From: CALKKN01 sp050118555
Lineage (GTDB): Bacteria > Pseudomonadota > Gammaproteobacteria > Xanthomonadales > SZUA-36
Length of the DNA stretch: 29,950 nucleotides
NCBI GenBank assembly: GCA_050118555.1
Contig: JASFKQ010000018.1
Coordinates: 1 to 29,950, forward strand
Reading direction: 5' to 3'
Of this stretch, positions 1 through 7,210 are shown in pieces. Made by a program: the position numbers and the translations under genes. Each line of letters opens with the position of its first letter. Position 1 is the stretch's first letter. The notes under the pieces are model-generated. The model was given only the letters and a program-made list of their open reading frames with translations, did not search any database and was not told where the DNA came from.

Positions 1-50
1 TAAATGTCCCGAAAGGCGAGCACAGAATAATATACGCTGGGCAGAAGGGC

Positions 51-779
51 TCACTCGTATTTCCTGAGCGAGAACTGAAACTGGCGTTTGTTGAAGAGAT
101 TTACGTACAGGGCCAGTTCCAGATGCCTCGCGTTCAATTTCTCCTTGAACTTGATCGCCGATGTATTGACACATTCAGAAATGCTGAACGAGCGATACCT
201 TCCCCTTCGTTCCAGTTCCTTGTATGTTTGATAGCGCAGGTAAGGGCCCACTTTTTTTCCTCTGAACGGCACCATGGTCCAGGCATCGAACAGATAGGCC
301 TCATCGTCTTTCAAGGGAAAAGTGTGGGCGGTGAAGTGGCATCGATCGAGATCGATCCAGTTAAAGGCTGCCAGTTCCCCATGCTGCTTCAGCGCGAAGC
401 AAAGCATGCCATCCTCGAGTCTTTTCAATAGCTCGTCTTCGGTGGTGTACCGGCCTGGAATCCGTGCGATTTCCGCCATGTCGCATTCATCGAGGAAGCC
501 CGTCTGGTAATCGTCAAACCCCGACTCCAGTTCCACGATCGACTGGCCGAATCGTCCCTCGAGAACCAGATAGTAGGGTCGAAGAATGATGCCGCATCGA
601 TCGAGAGCGTCACTGGTCAGCTTCAGGAAACTATCGTGCCGGAGCCGATTTCGAAGGTACTTGAATGAGAATCCCGGTCTCACAATCGTTCCACGGAATG
701 CGCGAGTGGTGGGAAAAACGAGGTTGGGCGCATTGGCCCCAGAATCAAGACGCCGTCGTGCAAGTAAGGCATCTGTCAT
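51..779 (-). CDS. GNAT-like acyltransferase of a glycan island
   Basis: This 242-residue protein has a GNAT-like C-terminal half. A beta-strand ending in TMVPFRGKKVGPYL (about residues 167-180) resembles the acyl-CoA pyrophosphate-binding motif A (R/Q-x-x-G-x-G/A), and is followed by a basic helix with YKELERRG. The N-terminal third is basic and matches nothing I know. There is no signal peptide or membrane segment, so it is probably cytosolic. The likely role is transfer of an acyl group from acyl-CoA, or an aminoacyl group, onto a sugar or peptide amine during glycan assembly; that substrate is inferred only from the neighbours. It is divergent from the PP-loop gene, 164 bases away. The ATG at 779 is the furthest upstream start and has no clear Shine-Dalgarno, so a shorter start is possible. 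GNAT fold is moderately sure; substrate unknown. Confidence 0.6.
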   Translation of the reverse strand: MTDALLARRRLDSGANAPNLVFPTTRAFRGTIVRPGFSFKYLRNRLRHDSFLKLTSDALDRCGIILRPYYLVLEGRFGQSIVELESGFDDYQTGFLDECDMAEIARIPGRYTTEDELLKRLEDGMLCFALKQHGELAAFNWIDLDRCHFTAHTFPLKDDEAYLFDAWTMVPFRGKKVGPYLRYQTYKELERRGRYRSFSISECVNTSAIKFKEKLNARHLELALYVNLFNKRQFQFSLRKYE

Positions 780-886
780 GCACAGCAGAGTTCATCCCTT
801 TCCAGAGGTTGACATGGTACGGGGCCACGAGCGCGCATGGCAAGGCAAGAAGGCCTTCGTAAAATGCGAGGCTAGGATGTTATGTC

Positions 887-892
887 TATACT
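887..892 (+). promoter_or_regulatory. Candidate -10 element upstream of the PP-loop gene
   Basis: The 164-base divergent region 780-943 holds CTATACT, a good sigma70/sigmaS-type -10. It would start a transcript near position 899 and leave about 45 bases of leader. No convincing -35 lies 16-18 bases upstream; TTGACA at 809-814 is too far away to pair with it. This is motif reading only. Confidence 0.3.
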
Positions 893-943
893 GGTCCGGA
901 GGTAAATGAGTCATACATCCGATTTTGTTGGGAGAGCGGCCCC

Positions 944-2200
944 ATGAGGGTTTTCAGCCCCAGGATCGCCGAAGAAGGCGGCGAAATACGCGTTTCGGCC
1001 CGGGTTGAGGTGGACTCCGCCAGGACCAGGCTACCAGCCGAGATCTGGTTCAGTTTTCCCACGAGCTGCAAAGACCATGTGAGCGATCATCTCAACGGAT
1101 TTGCAGTTGCCCTGCTGCCATTGGCGATGACGCTTGGCGAAGACATTCACCTTGAGGGTACTCTTTCTCCCCACTTGCTCAGGGGCATAAGGGACTATCA
1201 ACGCATTCAATGCGCGTGGAAGCCAGGCGCCTTCAAATCCGTCAATATTTTTCAGGGCCATCTTCAAGCCACCGAAATTGGTCCTGCGGGCCCCGGGGTC
1301 GGATGCTCATTCTCTGGGGGCATCGACTCTTTTCATACCCTGTGGCGTCATCTTCCTGAAAACGAACCGATCCCTAAATACAGGATTTCACATTGCCTGA
1401 TGATCAACGGTTTCGACGCCGACTCCGACATTGAAAACAACAACCATTTCTCAGCGATTCGAAGGTCCATCAAGCCGATGATGGCGAACCACAATCTCAA
1501 GCTGATTGTGTGTCGAACAAACTATATGTCTTTCAGCGACCCGAGCATCCTCAAGCAGTCTTTCGGCGCCATGGTAACTGCCCCGGCGCTCATTCTTGGC
1601 CGTCTGTTTTCCTGTTTCTATGTACCGTCATCCTACAGATTCGATGAGTTCTTTCGCGATGGCTCGCATCTATTGCTCGATCACCTGGTCAGCACGGAAT
1701 CAATGGAGACCATTCACGATTCCTCGCACCTGAACCGACCTGAAAAGACTGCGATCCTCTCAAACTGGAGCGAGACCTACTCGCGGCTCCGGGTATGTTT
1801 CAACAAAACCGGATTCGATGAACATGCGGGCTCGATCGTGAACTGCGGCAGATGCGAGAAGTGCATCAGGACCATGAAGACTCTGGAGATCCTCAACAGC
1901 CTCGACAAGTACACCACTTTCACCCGGGTGCCCAGCCACTTCAATGTCTGGATGTGCAATTATGGATCCAGGGGCGCCAGGATCCATGCTCGAGAGATCA
2001 TGTCGCTGGCCTGGAAAGCCGGCAGGAAGGGCATCTGGTTCGATTACTGCGTGGCGATTGCCGTGAGCCTGATTTTCAAAGCGCCGAGAGCACTCGCCCG
2101 GCGCCTTCACCTCTTTCTCGAAGAACGGTCGGAGCGCTATGCAGTGAATATTCGCCGGTTATTTCCCCGACTGAGGAGAAGAGCATACTGGATCAAATAG
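944..2200 (+). CDS. QueC-like PP-loop ATPase (adenylating enzyme)
   Basis: This 418-residue protein is of the PP-loop ATP pyrophosphatase type. The ATP pyrophosphate loop SGGIDS is at residues 124-129. A four-cysteine cluster, C285 and then C301-x2-C304-x2-C307 (CGRCEKC), matches the zinc site of QueC-type 7-cyano-7-deazaguanine synthases. An N-terminal domain of about 115 residues precedes the loop and is not part of QueC; a basic, helical tail of about 90 residues follows the zinc site. Such enzymes adenylate a carboxylate or carbonyl and then displace AMP with an amine or ammonia. No queuosine genes lie nearby, so a queuosine role is unlikely; activation of a sugar acid or amino acid for glycan decoration is inferred. 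GGGAG nine bases before the ATG supports this start. Its last 8 bases overlap the convergent O-fucosyltransferase-like gene. Confidence 0.7.
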   Translation: MRVFSPRIAEEGGEIRVSARVEVDSARTRLPAEIWFSFPTSCKDHVSDHLNGFAVALLPLAMTLGEDIHLEGTLSPHLLRGIRDYQRIQCAWKPGAFKSVNIFQGHLQATEIGPAGPGVGCSFSGGIDSFHTLWRHLPENEPIPKYRISHCLMINGFDADSDIENNNHFSAIRRSIKPMMANHNLKLIVCRTNYMSFSDPSILKQSFGAMVTAPALILGRLFSCFYVPSSYRFDEFFRDGSHLLLDHLVSTESMETIHDSSHLNRPEKTAILSNWSETYSRLRVCFNKTGFDEHAGSIVNCGRCEKCIRTMKTLEILNSLDKYTTFTRVPSHFNVWMCNYGSRGARIHAREIMSLAWKAGRKGIWFDYCVAIAVSLIFKAPRALARRLHLFLEERSERYAVNIRRLFPRLRRRAYWIK

Positions 2201-3644
2201 ACAGCCAGGCAAGTTCATCCACTTCCGCCCACCAGTGAACCTGCTCCAGGTCGGCGGTGAAACGCGGCGTCGCGTCTACTCGCCCGGATGCAACCCGTGA
2301 GATGTAGCCGCGCCACTGGATGATCCCGGTGGAGAAAGTGGATAGATTCGTCCCGACAAACCGCCATCCCAAACAGCAGCACAGCATGTCCAGCACGCCC
2401 GAGAACCTGGCATCGGCTGTTTGCTTTGTCGCCCAACAGACCGGCTCCCAGCCCTGCCTGCGGCACTCATCCAGAAGTTCTTCATCGTAGGCATCGCTGA
2501 CAATCAACACGGTGCCAGCGGCGTCGGCGCCGTGCCTGCGCAGAGCATCGATGACGTTCTCTATGGAAAGATAGCGCATGGCCTTTTGTTGAAAATCACC
2601 ACGCCTTATATGGGCTGCCAAGTACCCGCCTGGCCTCAGCCCATGATCCTCCAGCAGTTCCATCGTCCTGTCGAGCAAATCCGCTCGAACCCGAAAGGCC
2701 CGGTGTATCAACGCATATTGCCCGGCTTCACTCCCCATAACGCTGGAAAAACGGCCAAACATGCGCGCAGACTTCGGGAAGTACCAGCTTTCACGATCCT
2801 GCTGTCGAAGATACGCCTCTTTTTTGAGCCTCACCGTGTTAATGGCGGCCAGGTTCGCCGGGACCTCCCATTCATCCTCCAGGCGGGTTTCTGAAGGCAA
2901 TACGGGCACAGCGGCCCGAAAAGCAGCTTCATCAAAGAAATCAAAGAGATGTGAATTATCACCGGGGACCAGATACCATTTTTCCGGAGCGGGAAGAACC
3001 AGCACGCGGTTGAAGCGTGCAGCCAGGCACACCATGACCTCCGCCTGCATGCGGATGTTGTTCCACCCTCCCCTGTCCCACTCAAAACGGATCACCCGGT
3101 CTGAACGCTGCACCCGCCGTGGGGCAGAGTCCGTTGAGGCTCCGAGCCCCTGCTGCAACCATTCGCGTCCCTGGTCGCAGTCTGCGGCAATTGGCTTCGG
3201 GACCTTACACAACTCTGTGAAAAACCGGTTGGGCCTGCAACCCTGCTGCTTTCCCCGTTGAAAGTAATGCCAGAGTGGGTTGAGCTCGGATCTGGCAACG
3301 TCAGGATTCTGGTCAAGGTAATATCCCGTATCGAAGGCAGGCCCCGGGTCAAGTCTTTTCCGTGCGCCATGGCGGATAAAGTGGACCAGCGGATTCTGTC
3401 CCGCCCGGATAGCCTCGCGGTTGTGTTCACGGTAGTACTCGGTATCGAAAAGTGGATTGGGGTTCTTTCCTTCAAAGGCCCCGAACAGCACATAGTGAAG
3501 TATGGGTGACAGCCTCAATAAATACCTGTCAGCCTTGAGCTCCCTATAGAACTGGCTGCGATAATATTTCACCTGGAACAACCCGGATCGTCGAATCCGG
3601 GTCGCATCGATCATCGGACGAATAATGCCGGTTCCGCGTCTCAT
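2193..3644 (-). CDS. O-fucosyltransferase-like glycosyltransferase with N-terminal NPL-H repeats
   Basis: This is a 483-residue protein. Residues about 25-140 contain repeated units of the form FDxxYYxxxN...NPLxHY...G, a module often found ahead of bacterial glycosyltransferases. From about 165 to the end it resembles the GDP-fucose protein O-fucosyltransferase / alpha-1,2-1,6-fucosyltransferase superfamily: an early WNNIRMQAEVM segment, HIRRGD at 345-350 (the donor-binding HxRRGD signature) and VGTNLSTFSTGI near 445-456 (the C-terminal S/T-F-S motif). The donor is therefore probably a GDP-sugar; the acceptor is unknown. There is no signal peptide, so it should act in the cytosol. It is the last gene of a three-gene operon and its ATG overlaps the upstream stop as ATGA, which indicates translational coupling. 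Superfamily is well supported; fucose specificity is not shown. Confidence 0.75.
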   Translation of the reverse strand: MRRGTGIIRPMIDATRIRRSGLFQVKYYRSQFYRELKADRYLLRLSPILHYVLFGAFEGKNPNPLFDTEYYREHNREAIRAGQNPLVHFIRHGARKRLDPGPAFDTGYYLDQNPDVARSELNPLWHYFQRGKQQGCRPNRFFTELCKVPKPIAADCDQGREWLQQGLGASTDSAPRRVQRSDRVIRFEWDRGGWNNIRMQAEVMVCLAARFNRVLVLPAPEKWYLVPGDNSHLFDFFDEAAFRAAVPVLPSETRLEDEWEVPANLAAINTVRLKKEAYLRQQDRESWYFPKSARMFGRFSSVMGSEAGQYALIHRAFRVRADLLDRTMELLEDHGLRPGGYLAAHIRRGDFQQKAMRYLSIENVIDALRRHGADAAGTVLIVSDAYDEELLDECRRQGWEPVCWATKQTADARFSGVLDMLCCCLGWRFVGTNLSTFSTGIIQWRGYISRVASGRVDATPRFTADLEQVHWWAEVDELAWLSI

Positions 3645-4645
3645 CGTGATGTCTCACCACGGGCGGTTCGTTCTTCTTCTTCCTGCCAATCGATAAATCG
3701 GTGCAAGACCTGCAGGGTTCTCCGATCGGTCAATGTAGCCACATCGCCAGGAGGCGGTGGTCGCCGCCATGGCCTGGACGAGGTGTGAGGCGTGTACTTC
3801 CGCTTGTCCCATATCTCACGCCCGGTGCGGTCTTGCATCGCCTGAGTGTAGTGCGAAATGGGTGCGCTCAAATCGTCGGGGAGCCCATGCGGCCAGTTAT
3901 TGCACGTACCCAGCGCTGCGACCGTGTGACACTCCAGCTTCGCTTCAGTCATGGCCATGACAAGGCCGTACATTTCAGATTTCCAGTCCCTCGACTTCTT
4001 GTATATCTCTTCGGAAAAACGTCCGTATGAATCGACGATCCGGAGCATGTCCCCCACTGTGATGCAAAAGGGAAACATGATGGCGGACTCATTCCCCGGG
4101 CACAGGGATTCGTTATCACTTTCCTCATTGTTGCGACAGAACACCGGGTCGTAGCCCCACCAGTACTGACCGACGAGACTGCCCCGCCGAACCATCGATG
4201 CCGCCGGTTCCCAGGGCTGATGAAAGACCATGTCCGGATCCAGCCAGAGCAGCTTTGCTTCTTTGTCCAGGTCGGCGTGCGAGTCCAGGAAGGCCTTCAT
4301 GGCGAGCGCCTTGTTCAGGCAGTAAAAGTGATACCGGCCGGAAGCCCTCAATCCAAGCAACCTTTTCGACCAGAGGACGAACTTGATGAAGCCTGTGTCA
4401 CCCAGTTCCGCGTAGGTGGGCGTCACGAACGTATAAGCCGTCGATGAAGGCCTCACATCGAGATTCCGAAAACTCCCCTCCTGAGAGCAGAGCCGAACAA
4501 TCACCCCTCGCTGTCCCACTTCCCGGAAGCTGAAATCCAGCAGATCAGCCTGCCATTGCTGGTACGGCGAGTTACTCATGTTGTAAATGACGTAAAAATC
4601 GGATTGCGGCAGGTCGACCCGGTTTTCAGGCGATGGGAGACTCAT
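3641..4645 (-). CDS. Hydroxyproline arabinosyltransferase-like glycosyltransferase
   Basis: This is a 334-residue protein. The pattern resembles plant and algal hydroxyproline O-arabinosyltransferases and peptidyl-serine galactosyltransferases (GT95/GT96 style). There is an N-terminal strand followed by YQQWQADLLDFSF, a metal-binding-like LDPDM with D136 and D138 (the EPDH position of HPATs), then DWKSEMYGLVMAM and, near the end, ISHYTQ, matching the WVLEMYA and IIHYT landmarks of that family. It has a basic, proline-rich tail and no signal peptide. I chose the ATG at 4645 because it overlaps the stop of the Mur ligase gene as ATGA; an in-frame start at 4699 would add 18 residues with no homology landmarks. 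It probably transfers a sugar to a peptide or glycan acceptor. The family link rests on remembered motifs, so a fold search should confirm it. Confidence 0.6.
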   Translation of the reverse strand: MSLPSPENRVDLPQSDFYVIYNMSNSPYQQWQADLLDFSFREVGQRGVIVRLCSQEGSFRNLDVRPSSTAYTFVTPTYAELGDTGFIKFVLWSKRLLGLRASGRYHFYCLNKALAMKAFLDSHADLDKEAKLLWLDPDMVFHQPWEPAASMVRRGSLVGQYWWGYDPVFCRNNEESDNESLCPGNESAIMFPFCITVGDMLRIVDSYGRFSEEIYKKSRDWKSEMYGLVMAMTEAKLECHTVAALGTCNNWPHGLPDDLSAPISHYTQAMQDRTGREIWDKRKYTPHTSSRPWRRPPPPGDVATLTDRRTLQVLHRFIDWQEEEERTARGETSR

Positions 4646-5976
4646 ATGACAACCCGCAACCCTTCCCAGCCCCGTTCCAGCATCGGGCAGTTCCTGCATG
4701 AAACGACACGGGTATCGCAGAATTCAATATCACACCGAACGGTGCGTCCCTCCAGTATCAAGGAGATGCGTTCAAGTCGTTGGGTATCCCGACCTTTCAA
4801 AAGAACAGTGTCGCCCGGCCGCAGTTCGTTCCGAAGGCATTCAGCCGCTTTGTGTACGCTTCCGCCCGCATCACGCATGGCGCTCTTTGGGAAACCGGCT
4901 CTCCTGGCACCTGCCGAATAGCGTTGAAAGTTGCCACCGACAAAAACGGCGAAATCAGCCATGCTTGCGATACGTCTTCCGAGTTCTCTGTAAATAGGCC
5001 CTTGGCTTCCCCTGGGCTCTGAAACCTCGCCCAGTACAATGCCTCTTCTTCCGGCGGGGATTTCAGAAAATACATCGAGCGCAGCATGAACCGTCTCCAG
5101 CGAAGATTTGAAATCATCCCGCAGAAGTATTGCGCCACCCGGTAGCTGCACGCGCTCAAGTCGCCCAGGAGTCGGCGGCATGGATTCAAGGGATGAGAGC
5201 ATTTGCTCCAGAGAAAGACCTTCGGCAGTGGCGACCGCTATTGCAGCAAGAACCGGATAGACCATGTGCGATCCGAAGAGGCTGCTACGGACTGCTCTTT
5301 TCTCCCCGTTGATGTGGAGATTGAAATGCGTCCCTTCCGGCCAGACAAGCTTGACGTTGCTCGCTCTCACGTCATTCGATTCGTCAAAGCCAAATTTGAT
5401 GACCCTGGCTTCAGTGAGGTCCGCCATCCAACGGACATTCGGGTCATCTCCATTAATTACGGCGAGTCCGGACCTTGGCAGGGCCTTTACCATTTCAGCC
5501 TTCTCTGAACGGGTTACTTTCAGCGATCCCAGCGACCTGTGATGCTCACTGCCAATAGATGTGACGACTGTAATATCCGGGCGGATCATTCTGGCATACT
5601 GCTTCATCTGACCGGTGTTGTTTATCCCCACTTCAATGACCGCATGGCGATCGTGCGGCCGTATACGAAGCACCGAACCTGACACATAAGACCAGGAGTT
5701 CCGGGACATATTCTCGTGAACCTGTTTCTGTAACGCGCAGGTCAGTGCACGCGCTGTCGTGGTCTTCCCGAATGACCCGACGACACTGACAATTCTGGTA
5801 TTGGAAACAGCGACTCTGCGATACGCGCTTGCCAGCACAGACAACAACGGCCACAACCTGTAGTAGATGCCCTCACGAAACTGGATTCGGCCCAGTGGGC
5901 TGCGAATAAGGTGGGGGATATCGGCGAGGGAATAGCGATTTTCTTTTTCCGCGGGTCTTTCTTTTCTTGCCTTCAC
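4642..5976 (-). CDS. MurF-like Mur ligase with C-terminal Cys4 tail
   Basis: This 444-residue protein is an ATP-dependent amide ligase of the Mur family. The ATP loop GSFGKTTT is at residues 67-74. The central domain follows with the MurF-like VIEVGINNTGQM, an IGSEHH segment and NGDDPN, and a C-terminal ligase domain begins near DDFKSS. MurF itself has its loop near residue 106, so the N-terminal UDP-binding domain appears to be missing and the acceptor is probably not UDP-MurNAc-tripeptide. The MurF signature DDxYNANP is replaced by DDFKSSLE. A tail with C415-x4-C420-x6-C427-x2-C430 could bind zinc. Translation starts with GTG at 5976. It is the first gene of the operon ending at 2193 and overlaps the next gene as ATGA. 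It may join an amino acid or peptide to a sugar acid. Confidence 0.8.
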   Translation of the reverse strand: MKARKERPAEKENRYSLADIPHLIRSPLGRIQFREGIYYRLWPLLSVLASAYRRVAVSNTRIVSVVGSFGKTTTARALTCALQKQVHENMSRNSWSYVSGSVLRIRPHDRHAVIEVGINNTGQMKQYARMIRPDITVVTSIGSEHHRSLGSLKVTRSEKAEMVKALPRSGLAVINGDDPNVRWMADLTEARVIKFGFDESNDVRASNVKLVWPEGTHFNLHINGEKRAVRSSLFGSHMVYPVLAAIAVATAEGLSLEQMLSSLESMPPTPGRLERVQLPGGAILLRDDFKSSLETVHAALDVFSEIPAGRRGIVLGEVSEPRGSQGPIYRELGRRIASMADFAVFVGGNFQRYSAGARRAGFPKSAMRDAGGSVHKAAECLRNELRPGDTVLLKGRDTQRLERISLILEGRTVRCDIEFCDTRVVSCRNCPMLERGWEGLRVVI

Positions 5977-6047
5977 GGTTTACTCGAGCGCTCTGCAGAA
6001 GTGAAATGGGTGGACACTTGCGTCGGAATGCAGGTCAGCCTCGACCC

Positions 6048-6077
6048 ATAATCATGTCGAAAAGATCTTGTTTCAAA
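6048..6077 (-). promoter_or_regulatory. Candidate sigma70 promoter of the Mur ligase operon
   Basis: Read on the minus strand, TTGAAA (6077-6072) and GATTAT (6053-6048) are separated by 18 bases, giving five and four matches to the -35 and -10 consensus. A transcript would start near 6041 and leave a leader of about 65 bases before the GTG at 5976. The region between the two divergent operons is AT-rich compared with its flanks, which favours a promoter here but does not prove this one. Confidence 0.3.
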
Positions 6078-6117
6078 AAGATAATATATGTGGATTACCG
6101 GGAAAAACAGGAAAAAC

Positions 6118-7137
6118 ATGTTGGGCTGGACAGACAGAAAAGTCTTGGTAACCGGCGGCTGCTCGTTTATCGGCTCCCACTTGGTGGGCGCCTTGCTCAA
6201 GCGGGGCGCCCGGGTGCGCGTGGTTGACAATCTATCCAGCGGAAAGCAGGAGTACATCCAACATTGGATCGACCAGGGAGCGGTTGATTTCCTCGAGGCT
6301 GACCTGCTGGACGGTGAAAATGCAGAACGGGCTGTTCAAGATATCGACAACGTATTTCATCTGGCCGCAGATCATGGTGGACGGGGCTATATCGATCTTC
6401 ACCAGGCTGCCTGCTCGACCAACCTGGCCCTTGACGGATTGATGATTCGGGCCGCTTGCAAGGCCGGGGTAGACCATTTTACGTTTGCTTCTTCGGGATG
6501 TGTCTATCCCACGGACCTTCAGGCCGACCCAACACAGACGGTTTACCTGACCGAGGACCTGGTTGGGCCACCGTACCGGGCAGATGATCTTTACGGCTGG
6601 GCGAAGTTGATGGCCGAATTGAGCTTGAAAGCCTACTATCGCGATTACGGCCTCAAATCCGCCTCTCTGCGGTATTTCACCGTCTATGGCGAACGATGCA
6701 CCGAGTCTCATGCGGTGCTGGCGATGATCGCCCGTGCTTTCGTGAAGCAGGACCCGTTCGAGGTGTGGGGAACAGGAGAACAGATCAGAAACTGGACGTA
6801 CGTGGGAGACATCGTGGAGGGCACCATTCTCGCAGCGGAATGTATCGAAGACGGCACCGCGATCAACCTCGGTACGATGGAACGAATTCGTGTGCTCGAT
6901 GCAGCCCGCAAGATCATGAAGAAAACGGGACATGATGCAGCGATTGAAACCGATCCTTCCAAGCCGACCGGTCCCTACAATCGGGTTGCAGACAACAGCC
7001 TTGCCCGCAGGCTGCTGGGCTGGTCAGCTCAAATCGGGTTCGATGAGGGTCTGGACAGGACCATCCGGTGGTACTTCGAGAACCATGACGTGCAGGACGT
7101 AAGCGAAAAACTGCATCAACGGTTGACCGAACGATGA
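6118..7137 (+). CDS. GDP-mannose 3,5-epimerase-like NAD-dependent SDR
   Basis: This 339-residue extended short-chain dehydrogenase has the NAD-binding TGGCSFIG at residues 12-19 and a catalytic site made of SSGCVYP (S125, S126, C128) and YGWAK (Y159, K163). The cysteine three residues after the first catalytic serine and the ADHGGRGYID segment near residue 84-93 recall plant GDP-mannose 3,5-epimerase, where a cysteine and a lysine carry out epimerisation; other UDP-sugar epimerases and dehydratases of the family remain possible. It should supply a nucleotide sugar in the cytosol, plausibly a GDP-sugar for the O-fucosyltransferase-like enzyme. AGGA lies five bases before the ATG at 6118; an upstream in-frame ATG at 6088 has no such site and would add ten residues. 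It heads a plus-strand pair with the gene at 7211. Confidence 0.75.
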   Translation: MLGWTDRKVLVTGGCSFIGSHLVGALLKRGARVRVVDNLSSGKQEYIQHWIDQGAVDFLEADLLDGENAERAVQDIDNVFHLAADHGGRGYIDLHQAACSTNLALDGLMIRAACKAGVDHFTFASSGCVYPTDLQADPTQTVYLTEDLVGPPYRADDLYGWAKLMAELSLKAYYRDYGLKSASLRYFTVYGERCTESHAVLAMIARAFVKQDPFEVWGTGEQIRNWTYVGDIVEGTILAAECIEDGTAINLGTMERIRVLDAARKIMKKTGHDAAIETDPSKPTGPYNRVADNSLARRLLGWSAQIGFDEGLDRTIRWYFENHDVQDVSEKLHQRLTER

Positions 7138-7210
7138 TGGGCTTTCAGTGAAGCCTGAGCCGTCGGGCGCATTTTCTGCCTCGTAAGATAGCGGTCGATG
7201 TTCCAACCCA

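Noticed and set aside
809..814. TTGACA as a -35 element
   Set aside because: No -10-like hexamer lies 15-19 bases downstream; CTATACT is 73 bases away.
944..2200. Part of a Qat or CBASS antiphage system
   Set aside because: Only the QueC-like domain matches; there is no cyclase, TatD nuclease, KAP ATPase or effector nearby, and all neighbours are glycan-type genes.
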